From Aphanomyces cochlioides (taxonomy: Eukaryota > Oomycota > Saprolegniomycetes > Saprolegniales > Verrucalvaceae), in contig JAHQRK010000014.1 of the NCBI GenBank assembly GCA_019828595.1, forward strand, positions 744,001-808,000: 64,000 nucleotides of DNA. The letters run 5' to 3'. Below are positions 20,447 to 31,859 of the stretch, piece after piece. The translations under genes were made by a program, and so were the position numbers. The first letter of the stretch is position 1; each line of letters begins with the position of its first letter. Under the pieces are notes generated by a model. It was not told the DNA's origin and ran no database searches. It worked only from the letters and a program-made list of their open reading frames with translations.

Positions 20447-20486
20447 GTAAGTGAGGTTGCATCCAGTAGCAAAGTACTAACGGTAG
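20447..20486 (+). other. Candidate 40-nt leader intron in each unit
   Basis: GTAAGT at 20447, TACTAAC at 20475-20481 and a terminal GGTAG ending 20486 form a full set of strong intron signals just before each ATG. The branch-to-acceptor distance is very short (7 nt). If transcribed and spliced, this is a 5'-UTR intron; the spliced leader then has a TGA in frame upstream, fixing the start at MFRYYY. If transcription starts downstream of the heat-shock motif, the block is not transcribed whole. Confidence 0.4.
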
Positions 20487-20512
20487 CTCGTCATTTTACA
20501 ATTTTCTCTCCA

Positions 20513-21139
20513 ATGTTCCGATACTATTACCGCGTTCCCACCACCCACTGGGACCTCGTCCGTCCAACGTACTGGCATCCCATGGCCAGCTTGGAGCAAT
20601 CTCTCATGGATCTCCACTCTCTCCACCAAGACATGATGCTCTCGTCGTTTCCCCTCCGATCGCACCATCACCTCTTGTCGGTGCCGCGTGCCATCGACGA
20701 CGAAGAATTCTTCCGCGATTTGCCTGTAGCCAAAGACACCACCGCCACGACCGAGTCCGTCCCACCAAGCACGACGCCTGACAAGCGAGCATTCTCCAAC
20801 TACTCGTACTCGAGCTCGACGGTGGTCGACGACAAGGGCCGTCGTGTGCGCAGTGTCCGTCGTCGATTCGAAGATGCGTCTGGTCGACTCAAGGCGGTCC
20901 ATGAGCGCACTGTGGACGGCAAGACTCTGGTCACGACGTGGAACAAGGCCACCAAAGACGACCAAGGCACGCACGAGACCAAGTGCATGGACGACACGAC
21001 TTCGCCAGAAGAGTTTGAAGCGTTGTGGAAGGAGACCCCGTTCGGCAAAGCACACCGATCGGGAGAACCATTGCCCGAAAACACCACAGACGAGATCACG
21101 GACAAGGCCAACACCGACCCAGCCCAGACGACTGCTTAA
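20513..21139 (+). CDS. Array copy 2: MLF-like 208-residue protein
   Basis: First intact copy. The protein has an aromatic/basic N-terminus (MFRYYYRVPTTHWDLVRPTY), a Met/Leu/His-rich helical region (residues 24-55), and a central Ser-rich strand block, SNYSYSSSTVVDDKGRRVRS (95-114). A Lys/Arg-rich segment with GRLKAVHERTVDGKTLVTTW follows (124-143), then an acidic SPEEFEALWKE (164-174) and a hydrophilic tail. The layout of a Ser-rich edge, RR, G-K-E, then DxxxFxxxW resembles the myeloid leukemia factor domain, whose members work with Hsp70/DnaJ chaperones. The match is faint, so MLF-like is a hypothesis. No signal peptide or membrane segment. The ATG is chosen because the upstream extension lacks an ATG. 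Variant sites: spacer T, leader T, Met159. Confidence 0.8.
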   Translation: MFRYYYRVPTTHWDLVRPTYWHPMASLEQSLMDLHSLHQDMMLSSFPLRSHHHLLSVPRAIDDEEFFRDLPVAKDTTATTESVPPSTTPDKRAFSNYSYSSSTVVDDKGRRVRSVRRRFEDASGRLKAVHERTVDGKTLVTTWNKATKDDQGTHETKCMDDTTSPEEFEALWKETPFGKAHRSGEPLPENTTDEITDKANTDPAQTTA

Positions 21140-21584
21140 TCTATAAGTGTACCTAACTAATACATGAGTCATCACAACTGTCTTCGTGTCGCCTCATCCA
21201 CCATGTCGCCCACTTGGACGGACACAACGCACGACGTTGTCCGATGTCGACGCACACTACGTCGCCGTAGCTGGACGATCTCTCCGACAAGCTTTGACTC
21301 GTTGTTGACGACTGTACTCAACAGATGTTGTTGCATGTCATCCACGACATTCAACAAGTCGTGGACGATAGGTGGCAACCGATCGACGGGGAGGCCAACC
21401 TCTCGCTCTGTGTCACCATACCCGTGCAACCGACGTCAGTGGAGAGACCAGGGACTACGTCGACTTGACGCGAAAAGTCTCGAGTCGACATACTTTTGAG
21501 ACATTTCTAGAATTTCTAGTAAGTGAGGTTGCATCCAGTAGCAAAGTACTAACGGTAGCTCGTCATTTTACAATTTTCTCTCCA

Positions 21585-22211
21585 ATGTTCCGATACTATT
21601 ACCGCGTTCCCACCACCCACTGGGACCTCGTCCGTCCAACGTACTGGCATCCCATGGCCAGCTTGGAGCAATCTCTCATGGATCTCCACTCTCTCCACCA
21701 AGACATGATGCTCTCGTCGTTTCCCCTCCGATCGCACCATCACCTCTTGTCGGTGCCGCGTGCCATCGACGACGAAGAATTCTTCCGCGATTTGCCTGTA
21801 GCCAAAGACACCACCGCCACGACCGAGTCCGTCCCACCAAGCACGACGCCTGACAAGCGAGCATTCTCCAACTACTCGTACTCGAGCTCGACGGTGGTCG
21901 ACGACAAGGGCCGTCGTGTGCGCAGTGTCCGTCGTCGATTCGAAGATGCGTCTGGTCGACTCAAGGCGGTCCATGAGCGCACTGTGGACGGCAAGACTCT
22001 GGTCACGACGTGGAACAAGGCCACCAAAGACGACCAAGGCACGCACGAGACCAAGTGCATGGACGACACGACTTCGCCAGAAGAGTTTGAAGCGTTGTGG
22101 AAGGAGACCCCGTTCGGCAAAGCACACCGATCGGGAGAACCATTGCCCGAAAACACCACAGACGAGATCACGGACAAGGCCAACACCGACCCAGCCCAGA
22201 CGACTGCTTAA
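21585..22211 (+). CDS. Array copy 3: MLF-like protein
   Basis: Intact, same 208 residues as copy 2. Variant sites: spacer T, leader T, Met159. Confidence 0.8.
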   Translation: MFRYYYRVPTTHWDLVRPTYWHPMASLEQSLMDLHSLHQDMMLSSFPLRSHHHLLSVPRAIDDEEFFRDLPVAKDTTATTESVPPSTTPDKRAFSNYSYSSSTVVDDKGRRVRSVRRRFEDASGRLKAVHERTVDGKTLVTTWNKATKDDQGTHETKCMDDTTSPEEFEALWKETPFGKAHRSGEPLPENTTDEITDKANTDPAQTTA

Positions 22212-22656
22212 TCTATAAGTGTACCTAACTAATACATGAGTCATCACAACTGTCTTCGTGTCGCCTCATCCACCATGTCGCCCACTTGGACGGACACAAC
22301 GCACGACGTTGTCCGATGTCGACGCACACTACGTCGCCGTAGCTGGACGATCTCTCCGACAAGCTTTGACTCGTTGTTGACGACTGTACTCAACAGATGT
22401 TGTTGCATGTCATCCACGACATTCAACAAGTCGTGGACGATAGGTGGCAACCGATCGACGGGGAGGCCAACCTCTCGCTCTGTGTCACCATACCCGTGCA
22501 ACCGACGTCAGTGGAGAGACCAGGGACTACGTCGACTTGACGCGAAAAGTCTCGAGTCGACATACTTTTGAGACATTTCTAGAATTTCTAGTAAGTGAGG
22601 TTGCATCCAGTAGCAAAGTACTAACGGTAGCTCGCCATTTTACAATTTTCTCTCCA

Positions 22657-23283
22657 ATGTTCCGATACTATTACCGCGTTCCCACCACCCACTGGGACCT
22701 CGTCCGTCCAACGTACTGGCATCCCATGGCCAGCTTGGAGCAATCTCTCATGGATCTCCACTCTCTCCACCAAGACATGATGCTCTCGTCGTTTCCCCTC
22801 CGATCGCACCATCACCTCTTGTCGGTGCCGCGTGCCATCGACGACGAAGAATTCTTCCGCGATTTGCCTGTAGCCAAAGACACCACCGCCACGACCGAGT
22901 CCGTCCCACCAAGCACGACGCCTGACAAGCGAGCATTCTCCAACTACTCGTACTCGAGCTCGACGGTGGTCGACGACAAGGGCCGTCGTGTGCGCAGTGT
23001 CCGTCGTCGATTCGAAGATGCGTCTGGTCGACTCAAGGCGGTCCATGAGCGCACTGTGGACGGCAAGACTCTGGTCACGACGTGGAACAAGGCCACCAAA
23101 GACGACCAAGGCACGCACGAGACCAAGTGCATGGACGACACGACTTCGCCAGAAGAGTTTGAAGCGTTGTGGAAGGAGACCCCGTTCGGCAAAGCACACC
23201 GATCGGGAGAACCATTGCCCGAAAACACCACAGACGAGATCACGGACAAGGCCAACACCGACCCAGCCCAGACGACTGCTTAA
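22657..23283 (+). CDS. Array copy 4: MLF-like protein
   Basis: Intact. First unit carrying the leader C variant 22 bp before the ATG; spacer T, Met159. Confidence 0.8.
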   Translation: MFRYYYRVPTTHWDLVRPTYWHPMASLEQSLMDLHSLHQDMMLSSFPLRSHHHLLSVPRAIDDEEFFRDLPVAKDTTATTESVPPSTTPDKRAFSNYSYSSSTVVDDKGRRVRSVRRRFEDASGRLKAVHERTVDGKTLVTTWNKATKDDQGTHETKCMDDTTSPEEFEALWKETPFGKAHRSGEPLPENTTDEITDKANTDPAQTTA

Positions 23284-23728
23284 TCTATAAGTGTACCTAA
23301 CTAATACATGAGTCATCACAACTGTCTTCGTGTCGCCTCATCCACCATGTCGCCCACTTGGACGGACACAACGCACGACGTTGTCCGATGTCGACGCACA
23401 CTACGTCGCCGTAGCTGGACGATCTCTCCGACAAGCTTTGACTCGTTGTTGACGACTGTACTCAACAGATGTTGTTGCATGTCATCCACGACATTCAACA
23501 AGTCGTGGACGATAGGTGGCAACCGATCGACGGGGAGGCCAACCTCTCGCTCTGTGTCACCATACCCGTGCAACCGACGTCAGTGGAGAGACCAGGGACT
23601 ACGTCGACTTGACGCGAAAAGTCTCGAGTCGACATACTTTTGAGACATTTCTAGAATTTCTAGTAAGTGAGGTTGCATCCAGTAGCAAAGTACTAACGGT
23701 AGCTCGCCATTTTACAATTTTCTCTCCA

Positions 23729-24355
23729 ATGTTCCGATACTATTACCGCGTTCCCACCACCCACTGGGACCTCGTCCGTCCAACGTACTGGCATCCCATG
23801 GCCAGCTTGGAGCAATCTCTCATGGATCTCCACTCTCTCCACCAAGACATGATGCTCTCGTCGTTTCCCCTCCGATCGCACCATCACCTCTTGTCGGTGC
23901 CGCGTGCCATCGACGACGAAGAATTCTTCCGCGATTTGCCTGTAGCCAAAGACACCACCGCCACGACCGAGTCCGTCCCACCAAGCACGACGCCTGACAA
24001 GCGAGCATTCTCCAACTACTCGTACTCGAGCTCGACGGTGGTCGACGACAAGGGCCGTCGTGTGCGCAGTGTCCGTCGTCGATTCGAAGATGCGTCTGGT
24101 CGACTCAAGGCGGTCCATGAGCGCACTGTGGACGGCAAGACTCTGGTCACGACGTGGAACAAGGCCACCAAAGACGACCAAGGCACGCACGAGACCAAGT
24201 GCATGGACGACACGACTTCGCCAGAAGAGTTTGAAGCGTTGTGGAAGGAGACCCCGTTCGGCAAAGCACACCGATCGGGAGAACCATTGCCCGAAAACAC
24301 CACAGACGAGATCACGGACAAGGCCAACACCGACCCAGCCCAGACGACTGCTTAA
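23729..24355 (+). CDS. Array copy 5: MLF-like protein
   Basis: Intact. Spacer T, leader C, Met159; same haplotype as copies 4 and 6. Confidence 0.8.
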   Translation: MFRYYYRVPTTHWDLVRPTYWHPMASLEQSLMDLHSLHQDMMLSSFPLRSHHHLLSVPRAIDDEEFFRDLPVAKDTTATTESVPPSTTPDKRAFSNYSYSSSTVVDDKGRRVRSVRRRFEDASGRLKAVHERTVDGKTLVTTWNKATKDDQGTHETKCMDDTTSPEEFEALWKETPFGKAHRSGEPLPENTTDEITDKANTDPAQTTA

Positions 24356-24800
24356 TCTATAAGTGTACCTAACTAATACATGAGTCATCACAACTGTCTT
24401 CGTGTCGCCTCATCCACCATGTCGCCCACTTGGACGGACACAACGCACGACGTTGTCCGATGTCGACGCACACTACGTCGCCGTAGCTGGACGATCTCTC
24501 CGACAAGCTTTGACTCGTTGTTGACGACTGTACTCAACAGATGTTGTTGCATGTCATCCACGACATTCAACAAGTCGTGGACGATAGGTGGCAACCGATC
24601 GACGGGGAGGCCAACCTCTCGCTCTGTGTCACCATACCCGTGCAACCGACGTCAGTGGAGAGACCAGGGACTACGTCGACTTGACGCGAAAAGTCTCGAG
24701 TCGACATACTTTTGAGACATTTCTAGAATTTCTAGTAAGTGAGGTTGCATCCAGTAGCAAAGTACTAACGGTAGCTCGCCATTTTACAATTTTCTCTCCA

Positions 24801-25427
24801 ATGTTCCGATACTATTACCGCGTTCCCACCACCCACTGGGACCTCGTCCGTCCAACGTACTGGCATCCCATGGCCAGCTTGGAGCAATCTCTCATGGATC
24901 TCCACTCTCTCCACCAAGACATGATGCTCTCGTCGTTTCCCCTCCGATCGCACCATCACCTCTTGTCGGTGCCGCGTGCCATCGACGACGAAGAATTCTT
25001 CCGCGATTTGCCTGTAGCCAAAGACACCACCGCCACGACCGAGTCCGTCCCACCAAGCACGACGCCTGACAAGCGAGCATTCTCCAACTACTCGTACTCG
25101 AGCTCGACGGTGGTCGACGACAAGGGCCGTCGTGTGCGCAGTGTCCGTCGTCGATTCGAAGATGCGTCTGGTCGACTCAAGGCGGTCCATGAGCGCACTG
25201 TGGACGGCAAGACTCTGGTCACGACGTGGAACAAGGCCACCAAAGACGACCAAGGCACGCACGAGACCAAGTGCATGGACGACACGACTTCGCCAGAAGA
25301 GTTTGAAGCGTTGTGGAAGGAGACCCCGTTCGGCAAAGCACACCGATCGGGAGAACCATTGCCCGAAAACACCACAGACGAGATCACGGACAAGGCCAAC
25401 ACCGACCCAGCCCAGACGACTGCTTAA
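24801..25427 (+). CDS. Array copy 6: MLF-like protein
   Basis: Intact. Spacer T, leader C, Met159; last of three adjacent leader-C units. Confidence 0.8.
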   Translation: MFRYYYRVPTTHWDLVRPTYWHPMASLEQSLMDLHSLHQDMMLSSFPLRSHHHLLSVPRAIDDEEFFRDLPVAKDTTATTESVPPSTTPDKRAFSNYSYSSSTVVDDKGRRVRSVRRRFEDASGRLKAVHERTVDGKTLVTTWNKATKDDQGTHETKCMDDTTSPEEFEALWKETPFGKAHRSGEPLPENTTDEITDKANTDPAQTTA

Positions 25428-25872
25428 TCTATAAGTGTACCTAACTAATACATGAGTCATCACAACTGTCTTCGTGTCGCCTCATCCACCATGTCGCCCA
25501 CTTGGACGGACACAACGCACGACGTTGTCCGATGTCGACGCACACTACGTCGCCGTAGCTGGACGATCTCTCCGACAAGCTTTGACTCGTTGTTGACGAC
25601 TGTACTCAACAGATGTTGTTGCATGTCATCCACGACATTCAACAAGTCGTGGACGATAGGTGGCAACCGATCGACGGGGAGGCCAACCTCTCGCTCTGTG
25701 TCACCATACCCGTGCAACCGACGTCAGTGGAGAGACCAGGGACTACGTCGACTTGACGCGAAAAGTCTCGAGTCGACATACTTTTGAGACATTTCTAGAA
25801 TTTCTAGTAAGTGAGGTTGCATCCAGTAGCAAAGTACTAACGGTAGCTCGTCATTTTACAATTTTCTCTCCA

Positions 25873-26499
25873 ATGTTCCGATACTATTACCGCGTTCCCA
25901 CCACCCACTGGGACCTCGTCCGTCCAACGTACTGGCATCCCATGGCCAGCTTGGAGCAATCTCTCATGGATCTCCACTCTCTCCACCAAGACATGATGCT
26001 CTCGTCGTTTCCCCTCCGATCGCACCATCACCTCTTGTCGGTGCCGCGTGCCATCGACGACGAAGAATTCTTCCGCGATTTGCCTGTAGCCAAAGACACC
26101 ACCGCCACGACCGAGTCCGTCCCACCAAGCACGACGCCTGACAAGCGAGCATTCTCCAACTACTCGTACTCGAGCTCGACGGTGGTCGACGACAAGGGCC
26201 GTCGTGTGCGCAGTGTCCGTCGTCGATTCGAAGATGCGTCTGGTCGACTCAAGGCGGTCCATGAGCGCACTGTGGACGGCAAGACTCTGGTCACGACGTG
26301 GAACAAGGCCACCAAAGACGACCAAGGCACGCACGAGACCAAGTGCATGGACGACACGACTTCGCCAGAAGAGTTTGAAGCGTTGTGGAAGGAGACCCCG
26401 TTCGGCAAAGCACACCGATCGGGAGAACCATTGCCCGAAAACACCACAGACGAGATCACGGACAAGGCCAACACCGACCCAGCCCAGACGACTGCTTAA
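25873..26499 (+). CDS. Array copy 7: MLF-like protein
   Basis: Intact. Spacer T, leader T, Met159. Confidence 0.8.
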   Translation: MFRYYYRVPTTHWDLVRPTYWHPMASLEQSLMDLHSLHQDMMLSSFPLRSHHHLLSVPRAIDDEEFFRDLPVAKDTTATTESVPPSTTPDKRAFSNYSYSSSTVVDDKGRRVRSVRRRFEDASGRLKAVHERTVDGKTLVTTWNKATKDDQGTHETKCMDDTTSPEEFEALWKETPFGKAHRSGEPLPENTTDEITDKANTDPAQTTA

Positions 26500-26944
26500 T
26501 CTATAAGTGTACCTAACTAATACATGAGTCATCACAACTGTCTTCGTGTCGCCTCATCCACCATGTCGCCCACTTGGACGGACACAACGCACGACGTTGT
26601 CCGATGTCGACGCACACTACGTCGCCGTAGCTGGACGATCTCTCCGACAAGCTTTGACTCGTTGTTGACGACTGTACTCAACAGATGTTGTTGCATGTCA
26701 TCCACGACATTCAACAAGTCGTGGACGATAGGTGGCAACCGATCGACGGGGAGGCCAACCTCTCGCTCTGTGCCACCATACCCGTGCAACCGACGTCAGT
26801 GGAGAGACCAGGGACTACGTCGACTTGACGCGAAAAGTCTCGAGTCGACATACTTTTGAGACATTTCTAGAATTTCTAGTAAGTGAGGTTGCATCCAGTA
26901 GCAAAGTACTAACGGTAGCTCGCCATTTTACAATTTTCTCTCCA

Positions 26945-27571
26945 ATGTTCCGATACTATTACCGCGTTCCCACCACCCACTGGGACCTCGTCCGTCCAAC
27001 GTACTGGCATCCCATGGCCAGCTTGGAGCAATCTCTCATGGATCTCCACTCTCTCCACCAAGACATGATGCTCTCGTCGTTTCCCCTCCGATCGCACCAT
27101 CACCTCTTGTCGGTGCCGCGTGCCATCGACGACGAAGAATTCTTCCGCGATTTGCCTGTAGCCAAAGACACCACCGCCACGACCGAGTCCGTCCCACCAA
27201 GCACGACGCCTGACAAGCGAGCATTCTCCAACTACTCGTACTCGAGCTCGACGGTGGTCGACGACAAGGGCCGTCGTGTGCGCAGTGTCCGTCGTCGATT
27301 CGAAGATGCGTCTGGTCGACTCAAGGCGGTCCATGAGCGCACTGTGGACGGCAAGACTCTGGTCACGACGTGGAACAAGGCCACCAAAGACGACCAAGGC
27401 ACGCACGAGACCAAGTGCATGGACGACACGACTTCGCCAGAAGAGTTTGAAGCGTTGTGGAAGGAGACCCCGTTCGGCAAAGCACACCGATCGGGAGAAC
27501 CATTGCCCGAAAACACCACAGACGAGATCACGGACAAGGCCAACACCGACCCAGCCCAGACGACTGCTTAA
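26945..27571 (+). CDS. Array copy 8: MLF-like protein
   Basis: Intact. The only unit combining spacer C with leader C; Met159. A recombinant haplotype. Confidence 0.8.
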   Translation: MFRYYYRVPTTHWDLVRPTYWHPMASLEQSLMDLHSLHQDMMLSSFPLRSHHHLLSVPRAIDDEEFFRDLPVAKDTTATTESVPPSTTPDKRAFSNYSYSSSTVVDDKGRRVRSVRRRFEDASGRLKAVHERTVDGKTLVTTWNKATKDDQGTHETKCMDDTTSPEEFEALWKETPFGKAHRSGEPLPENTTDEITDKANTDPAQTTA

Positions 27572-28016
27572 TCTATAAGTGTACCTAACTAATACATGAG
27601 TCATCACAACTGTCTTCGTGTCGCCTCATCCACCATGTCGCCCACTTGGACGGACACAACGCACGACGTTGTCCGATGTCGACGCACACTACGTCGCCGT
27701 AGCTGGACGATCTCTCCGACAAGCTTTGACTCGTTGTTGACGACTGTACTCAACAGATGTTGTTGCATGTCATCCACGACATTCAACAAGTCGTGGACGA
27801 TAGGTGGCAACCGATCGACGGGGAGGCCAACCTCTCGCTCTGTGTCACCATACCCGTGCAACCGACGTCAGTGGAGAGACCAGGGACTACGTCGACTTGA
27901 CGCGAAAAGTCTCGAGTCGACATACTTTTGAGACATTTCTAGAATTTCTAGTAAGTGAGGTTGCATCCAGTAGCAAAGTACTAACGGTAGCTCGTCATTT
28001 TACAATTTTCTCTCCA

Positions 28017-28643
28017 ATGTTCCGATACTATTACCGCGTTCCCACCACCCACTGGGACCTCGTCCGTCCAACGTACTGGCATCCCATGGCCAGCTTGGAG
28101 CAATCTCTCATGGATCTCCACTCTCTCCACCAAGACATGATGCTCTCGTCGTTTCCCCTCCGATCGCACCATCACCTCTTGTCGGTGCCGCGTGCCATCG
28201 ACGACGAAGAATTCTTCCGCGATTTGCCTGTAGCCAAAGACACCACCGCCACGACCGAGTCCGTCCCACCAAGCACGACGCCTGACAAGCGAGCATTCTC
28301 CAACTACTCGTACTCGAGCTCGACGGTGGTCGACGACAAGGGCCGTCGTGTGCGCAGTGTCCGTCGTCGATTCGAAGATGCGTCTGGTCGACTCAAGGCG
28401 GTCCATGAGCGCACTGTGGACGGCAAGACTCTGGTCACGACGTGGAACAAGGCCACCAAAGACGACCAAGGCACGCACGAGACCAAGTGCATGGACGACA
28501 CGACTTCGCCAGAAGAGTTTGAAGCGTTGTGGAAGGAGACCCCGTTCGGCAAAGCACACCGATCGGGAGAACCATTGCCCGAAAACACCACAGACGAGAT
28601 CACGGACAAGGCCAACACCGACCCAGCCCAGACGACTGCTTAA
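28017..28643 (+). CDS. Array copy 9: MLF-like protein
   Basis: Intact. Spacer T, leader T, Met159. Confidence 0.8.
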   Translation: MFRYYYRVPTTHWDLVRPTYWHPMASLEQSLMDLHSLHQDMMLSSFPLRSHHHLLSVPRAIDDEEFFRDLPVAKDTTATTESVPPSTTPDKRAFSNYSYSSSTVVDDKGRRVRSVRRRFEDASGRLKAVHERTVDGKTLVTTWNKATKDDQGTHETKCMDDTTSPEEFEALWKETPFGKAHRSGEPLPENTTDEITDKANTDPAQTTA

Positions 28644-29088
28644 TCTATAAGTGTACCTAACTAATACATGAGTCATCACAACTGTCTTCGTGTCGCCTCA
28701 TCCACCATGTCGCCCACTTGGACGGACACAACGCACGACGTTGTCCGATGTCGACGCACACTACGTCGCCGTAGCTGGACGATCTCTCCGACAAGCTTTG
28801 ACTCGTTGTTGACGACTGTACTCAACAGATGTTGTTGCATGTCATCCACGACATTCAACAAGTCGTGGACGATAGGTGGCAACCGATCGACGGGGAGGCC
28901 AACCTCTCGCTCTGTGTCACCATACCCGTGCAACCGACGTCAGTGGAGAGACCAGGGACTACGTCGACTTGACGCGAAAAGTCTCGAGTCGACATACTTT
29001 TGAGACATTTCTAGAATTTCTAGTAAGTGAGGTTGCATCCAGTAGCAAAGTACTAACGGTAGCTCGTCATTTTACAATTTTCTCTCCA

Positions 29089-29715
29089 ATGTTCCGATAC
29101 TATTACCGCGTTCCCACCACCCACTGGGACCTCGTCCGTCCAACGTACTGGCATCCCATGGCCAGCTTGGAGCAATCTCTCATGGATCTCCACTCTCTCC
29201 ACCAAGACATGATGCTCTCGTCGTTTCCCCTCCGATCGCACCATCACCTCTTGTCGGTGCCGCGTGCCATCGACGACGAAGAATTCTTCCGCGATTTGCC
29301 TGTAGCCAAAGACACCACCGCCACGACCGAGTCCGTCCCACCAAGCACGACGCCTGACAAGCGAGCATTCTCCAACTACTCGTACTCGAGCTCGACGGTG
29401 GTCGACGACAAGGGCCGTCGTGTGCGCAGTGTCCGTCGTCGATTCGAAGATGCGTCTGGTCGACTCAAGGCGGTCCATGAGCGCACTGTGGACGGCAAGA
29501 CTCTGGTCACGACGTGGAACAAGGCCACCAAAGACGACCAAGGCACGCACGAGACCAAGTGCATGGACGACACGACTTCGCCAGAAGAGTTTGAAGCGTT
29601 GTGGAAGGAGACCCCGTTCGGCAAAGCACACCGATCGGGAGAACCATTGCCCGAAAACACCACAGACGAGATCACGGACAAGGCCAACACCGACCCAGCC
29701 CAGACGACTGCTTAA
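29089..29715 (+). CDS. Array copy 10: MLF-like protein
   Basis: Intact. Spacer T, leader T, Met159. Confidence 0.8.
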   Translation: MFRYYYRVPTTHWDLVRPTYWHPMASLEQSLMDLHSLHQDMMLSSFPLRSHHHLLSVPRAIDDEEFFRDLPVAKDTTATTESVPPSTTPDKRAFSNYSYSSSTVVDDKGRRVRSVRRRFEDASGRLKAVHERTVDGKTLVTTWNKATKDDQGTHETKCMDDTTSPEEFEALWKETPFGKAHRSGEPLPENTTDEITDKANTDPAQTTA

Positions 29716-30160
29716 TCTATAAGTGTACCTAACTAATACATGAGTCATCACAACTGTCTTCGTGTCGCCTCATCCACCATGTCGCCCACTTGGACGGACA
29801 CAACGCACGACGTTGTCCGATGTCGACGCACACTACGTCGCCGTAGCTGGACGATCTCTCCGACAAGCTTTGACTCGTTGTTGACGACTGTACTCAACAG
29901 ATGTTGTTGCATGTCATCCACGACATTCAACAAGTCGTGGACGATAGGTGGCAACCGATCGACGGGGAGGCCAACCTCTCGCTCTGTGTCACCATACCCG
30001 TGCAACCGACGTCAGTGGAGAGACCAGGGACTACGTCGACTTGACGCGAAAAGTCTCGAGTCGACATACTTTTGAGACATTTCTAGAATTTCTAGTAAGT
30101 GAGGTTGCATCCAGTAGCAAAGTACTAACGGTAGCTCGCCATTTTACAATTTTCTCTCCA

Positions 30161-30787
30161 ATGTTCCGATACTATTACCGCGTTCCCACCACCCACTGGG
30201 ACCTCGTCCGTCCAACGTACTGGCATCCCATGGCCAGCTTGGAGCAATCTCTCATGGATCTCCACTCTCTCCACCAAGACATGATGCTCTCGTCGTTTCC
30301 CCTCCGATCGCACCATCACCTCTTGTCGGTGCCGCGTGCCATCGACGACGAAGAATTCTTCCGCGATTTGCCTGTAGCCAAAGACACCACCGCCACGACC
30401 GAGTCCGTCCCACCAAGCACGACGCCTGACAAGCGAGCATTCTCCAACTACTCGTACTCGAGCTCGACGGTGGTCGACGACAAGGGCCGTCGTGTGCGCA
30501 GTGTCCGTCGTCGATTCGAAGATGCGTCTGGTCGACTCAAGGCGGTCCATGAGCGCACTGTGGACGGCAAGACTCTGGTCACGACGTGGAACAAGGCCAC
30601 CAAAGACGACCAAGGCACGCACGAGACCAAGTGCATGGACGACACGACTTCGCCAGAAGAGTTTGAAGCGTTGTGGAAGGAGACCCCGTTCGGCAAAGCA
30701 CACCGATCGGGAGAACCATTGCCCGAAAACACCACAGACGAGATCACGGACAAGGCCAACACCGACCCAGCCCAGACGACTGCTTAA
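30161..30787 (+). CDS. Array copy 11: MLF-like protein
   Basis: Intact. Spacer T, leader C, Met159; the last leader-C unit of the array. Confidence 0.8.
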   Translation: MFRYYYRVPTTHWDLVRPTYWHPMASLEQSLMDLHSLHQDMMLSSFPLRSHHHLLSVPRAIDDEEFFRDLPVAKDTTATTESVPPSTTPDKRAFSNYSYSSSTVVDDKGRRVRSVRRRFEDASGRLKAVHERTVDGKTLVTTWNKATKDDQGTHETKCMDDTTSPEEFEALWKETPFGKAHRSGEPLPENTTDEITDKANTDPAQTTA

Positions 30788-31232
30788 TCTATAAGTGTAC
30801 CTAACTAATACATGAGTCATCACAACTGTCTTCGTGTCGCCTCATCCACCATGTCGCCCACTTGGACGGACACAACGCACGACGTTGTCCGATGTCGACG
30901 CACACTACGTCGCCGTAGCTGGACGATCTCTCCGACAAGCTTTGACTCGTTGTTGACGACTGTACTCAACAGATGTTGTTGCATGTCATCCACGACATTC
31001 AACAAGTCGTGGACGATAGGTGGCAACCGATCGACGGGGAGGCCAACCTCTCGCTCTGTGTCACCATACCCGTGCAACCGACGTCAGTGGAGAGACCAGG
31101 GACTACGTCGACTTGACGCGAAAAGTCTCGAGTCGACATACTTTTGAGACATTTCTAGAATTTCTAGTAAGTGAGGTTGCATCCAGTAGCAAAGTACTAA
31201 CGGTAGCTCGTCATTTTACAATTTTCTCTCCA

Positions 31233-31859
31233 ATGTTCCGATACTATTACCGCGTTCCCACCACCCACTGGGACCTCGTCCGTCCAACGTACTGGCATCC
31301 CATGGCCAGCTTGGAGCAATCTCTCATGGATCTCCACTCTCTCCACCAAGACATGATGCTCTCGTCGTTTCCCCTCCGATCGCACCATCACCTCTTGTCG
31401 GTGCCGCGTGCCATCGACGACGAAGAATTCTTCCGCGATTTGCCTGTAGCCAAAGACACCACCGCCACGACCGAGTCCGTCCCACCAAGCACGACGCCTG
31501 ACAAGCGAGCATTCTCCAACTACTCGTACTCGAGCTCGACGGTGGTCGACGACAAGGGCCGTCGTGTGCGCAGTGTCCGTCGTCGATTCGAAGATGCGTC
31601 TGGTCGACTCAAGGCGGTCCATGAGCGCACTGTGGACGGCAAGACTCTGGTCACGACGTGGAACAAGGCCACCAAAGACGACCAAGGCACGCACGAGACC
31701 AAGTGCATGGACGACACGACTTCGCCAGAAGAGTTTGAAGCGTTGTGGAAGGAGACCCCGTTCGGCAAAGCACACCGATCGGGAGAACCATTGCCCGAAA
31801 ACACCACAGACGAGATCACGGACAAGGCCAACACCGACCCAGCCCAGACGACTGCTTAA
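31233..31859 (+). CDS. Array copy 12: MLF-like protein
   Basis: Intact. Spacer T, leader T, Met159. Confidence 0.8.
   Translation: MFRYYYRVPTTHWDLVRPTYWHPMASLEQSLMDLHSLHQDMMLSSFPLRSHHHLLSVPRAIDDEEFFRDLPVAKDTTATTESVPPSTTPDKRAFSNYSYSSSTVVDDKGRRVRSVRRRFEDASGRLKAVHERTVDGKTLVTTWNKATKDDQGTHETKCMDDTTSPEEFEALWKETPFGKAHRSGEPLPENTTDEITDKANTDPAQTTA

Larger units (their letters stand above)
20068..20512. other. Array spacer (representative of 25)
   Basis: The 445-bp spacer joins each stop codon to the next start. Its 3' part holds a heat-shock-element-like motif and a splice-site-like block. Its 5' two-thirds is GC-rich and looks coding in short pieces in different frames: RSLRQALTRC in one and LLHVIHDIQQVVDDRW in another, the latter from about 20245. 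It may therefore derive from the broken end of a neighbouring gene trapped in the duplication. No intact ORF with a credible start is present. Confidence 0.55.

Noticed and set aside
20300..21139. A 279-codon version of the array gene starting at GTG, 71 codons upstream
   Set aside because: No ATG occurs in the extension, which crosses the heat-shock motif and the intron-like block. The one-base deletion before copy 26 breaks it while leaving the 208-codon gene intact.
20477..21175. A 232-codon antisense frame in each array unit
   Set aside because: Its composition (Arg/Val/Gly-rich) follows from the sense codon bias. It overlaps the sense gene fully and has no known features.
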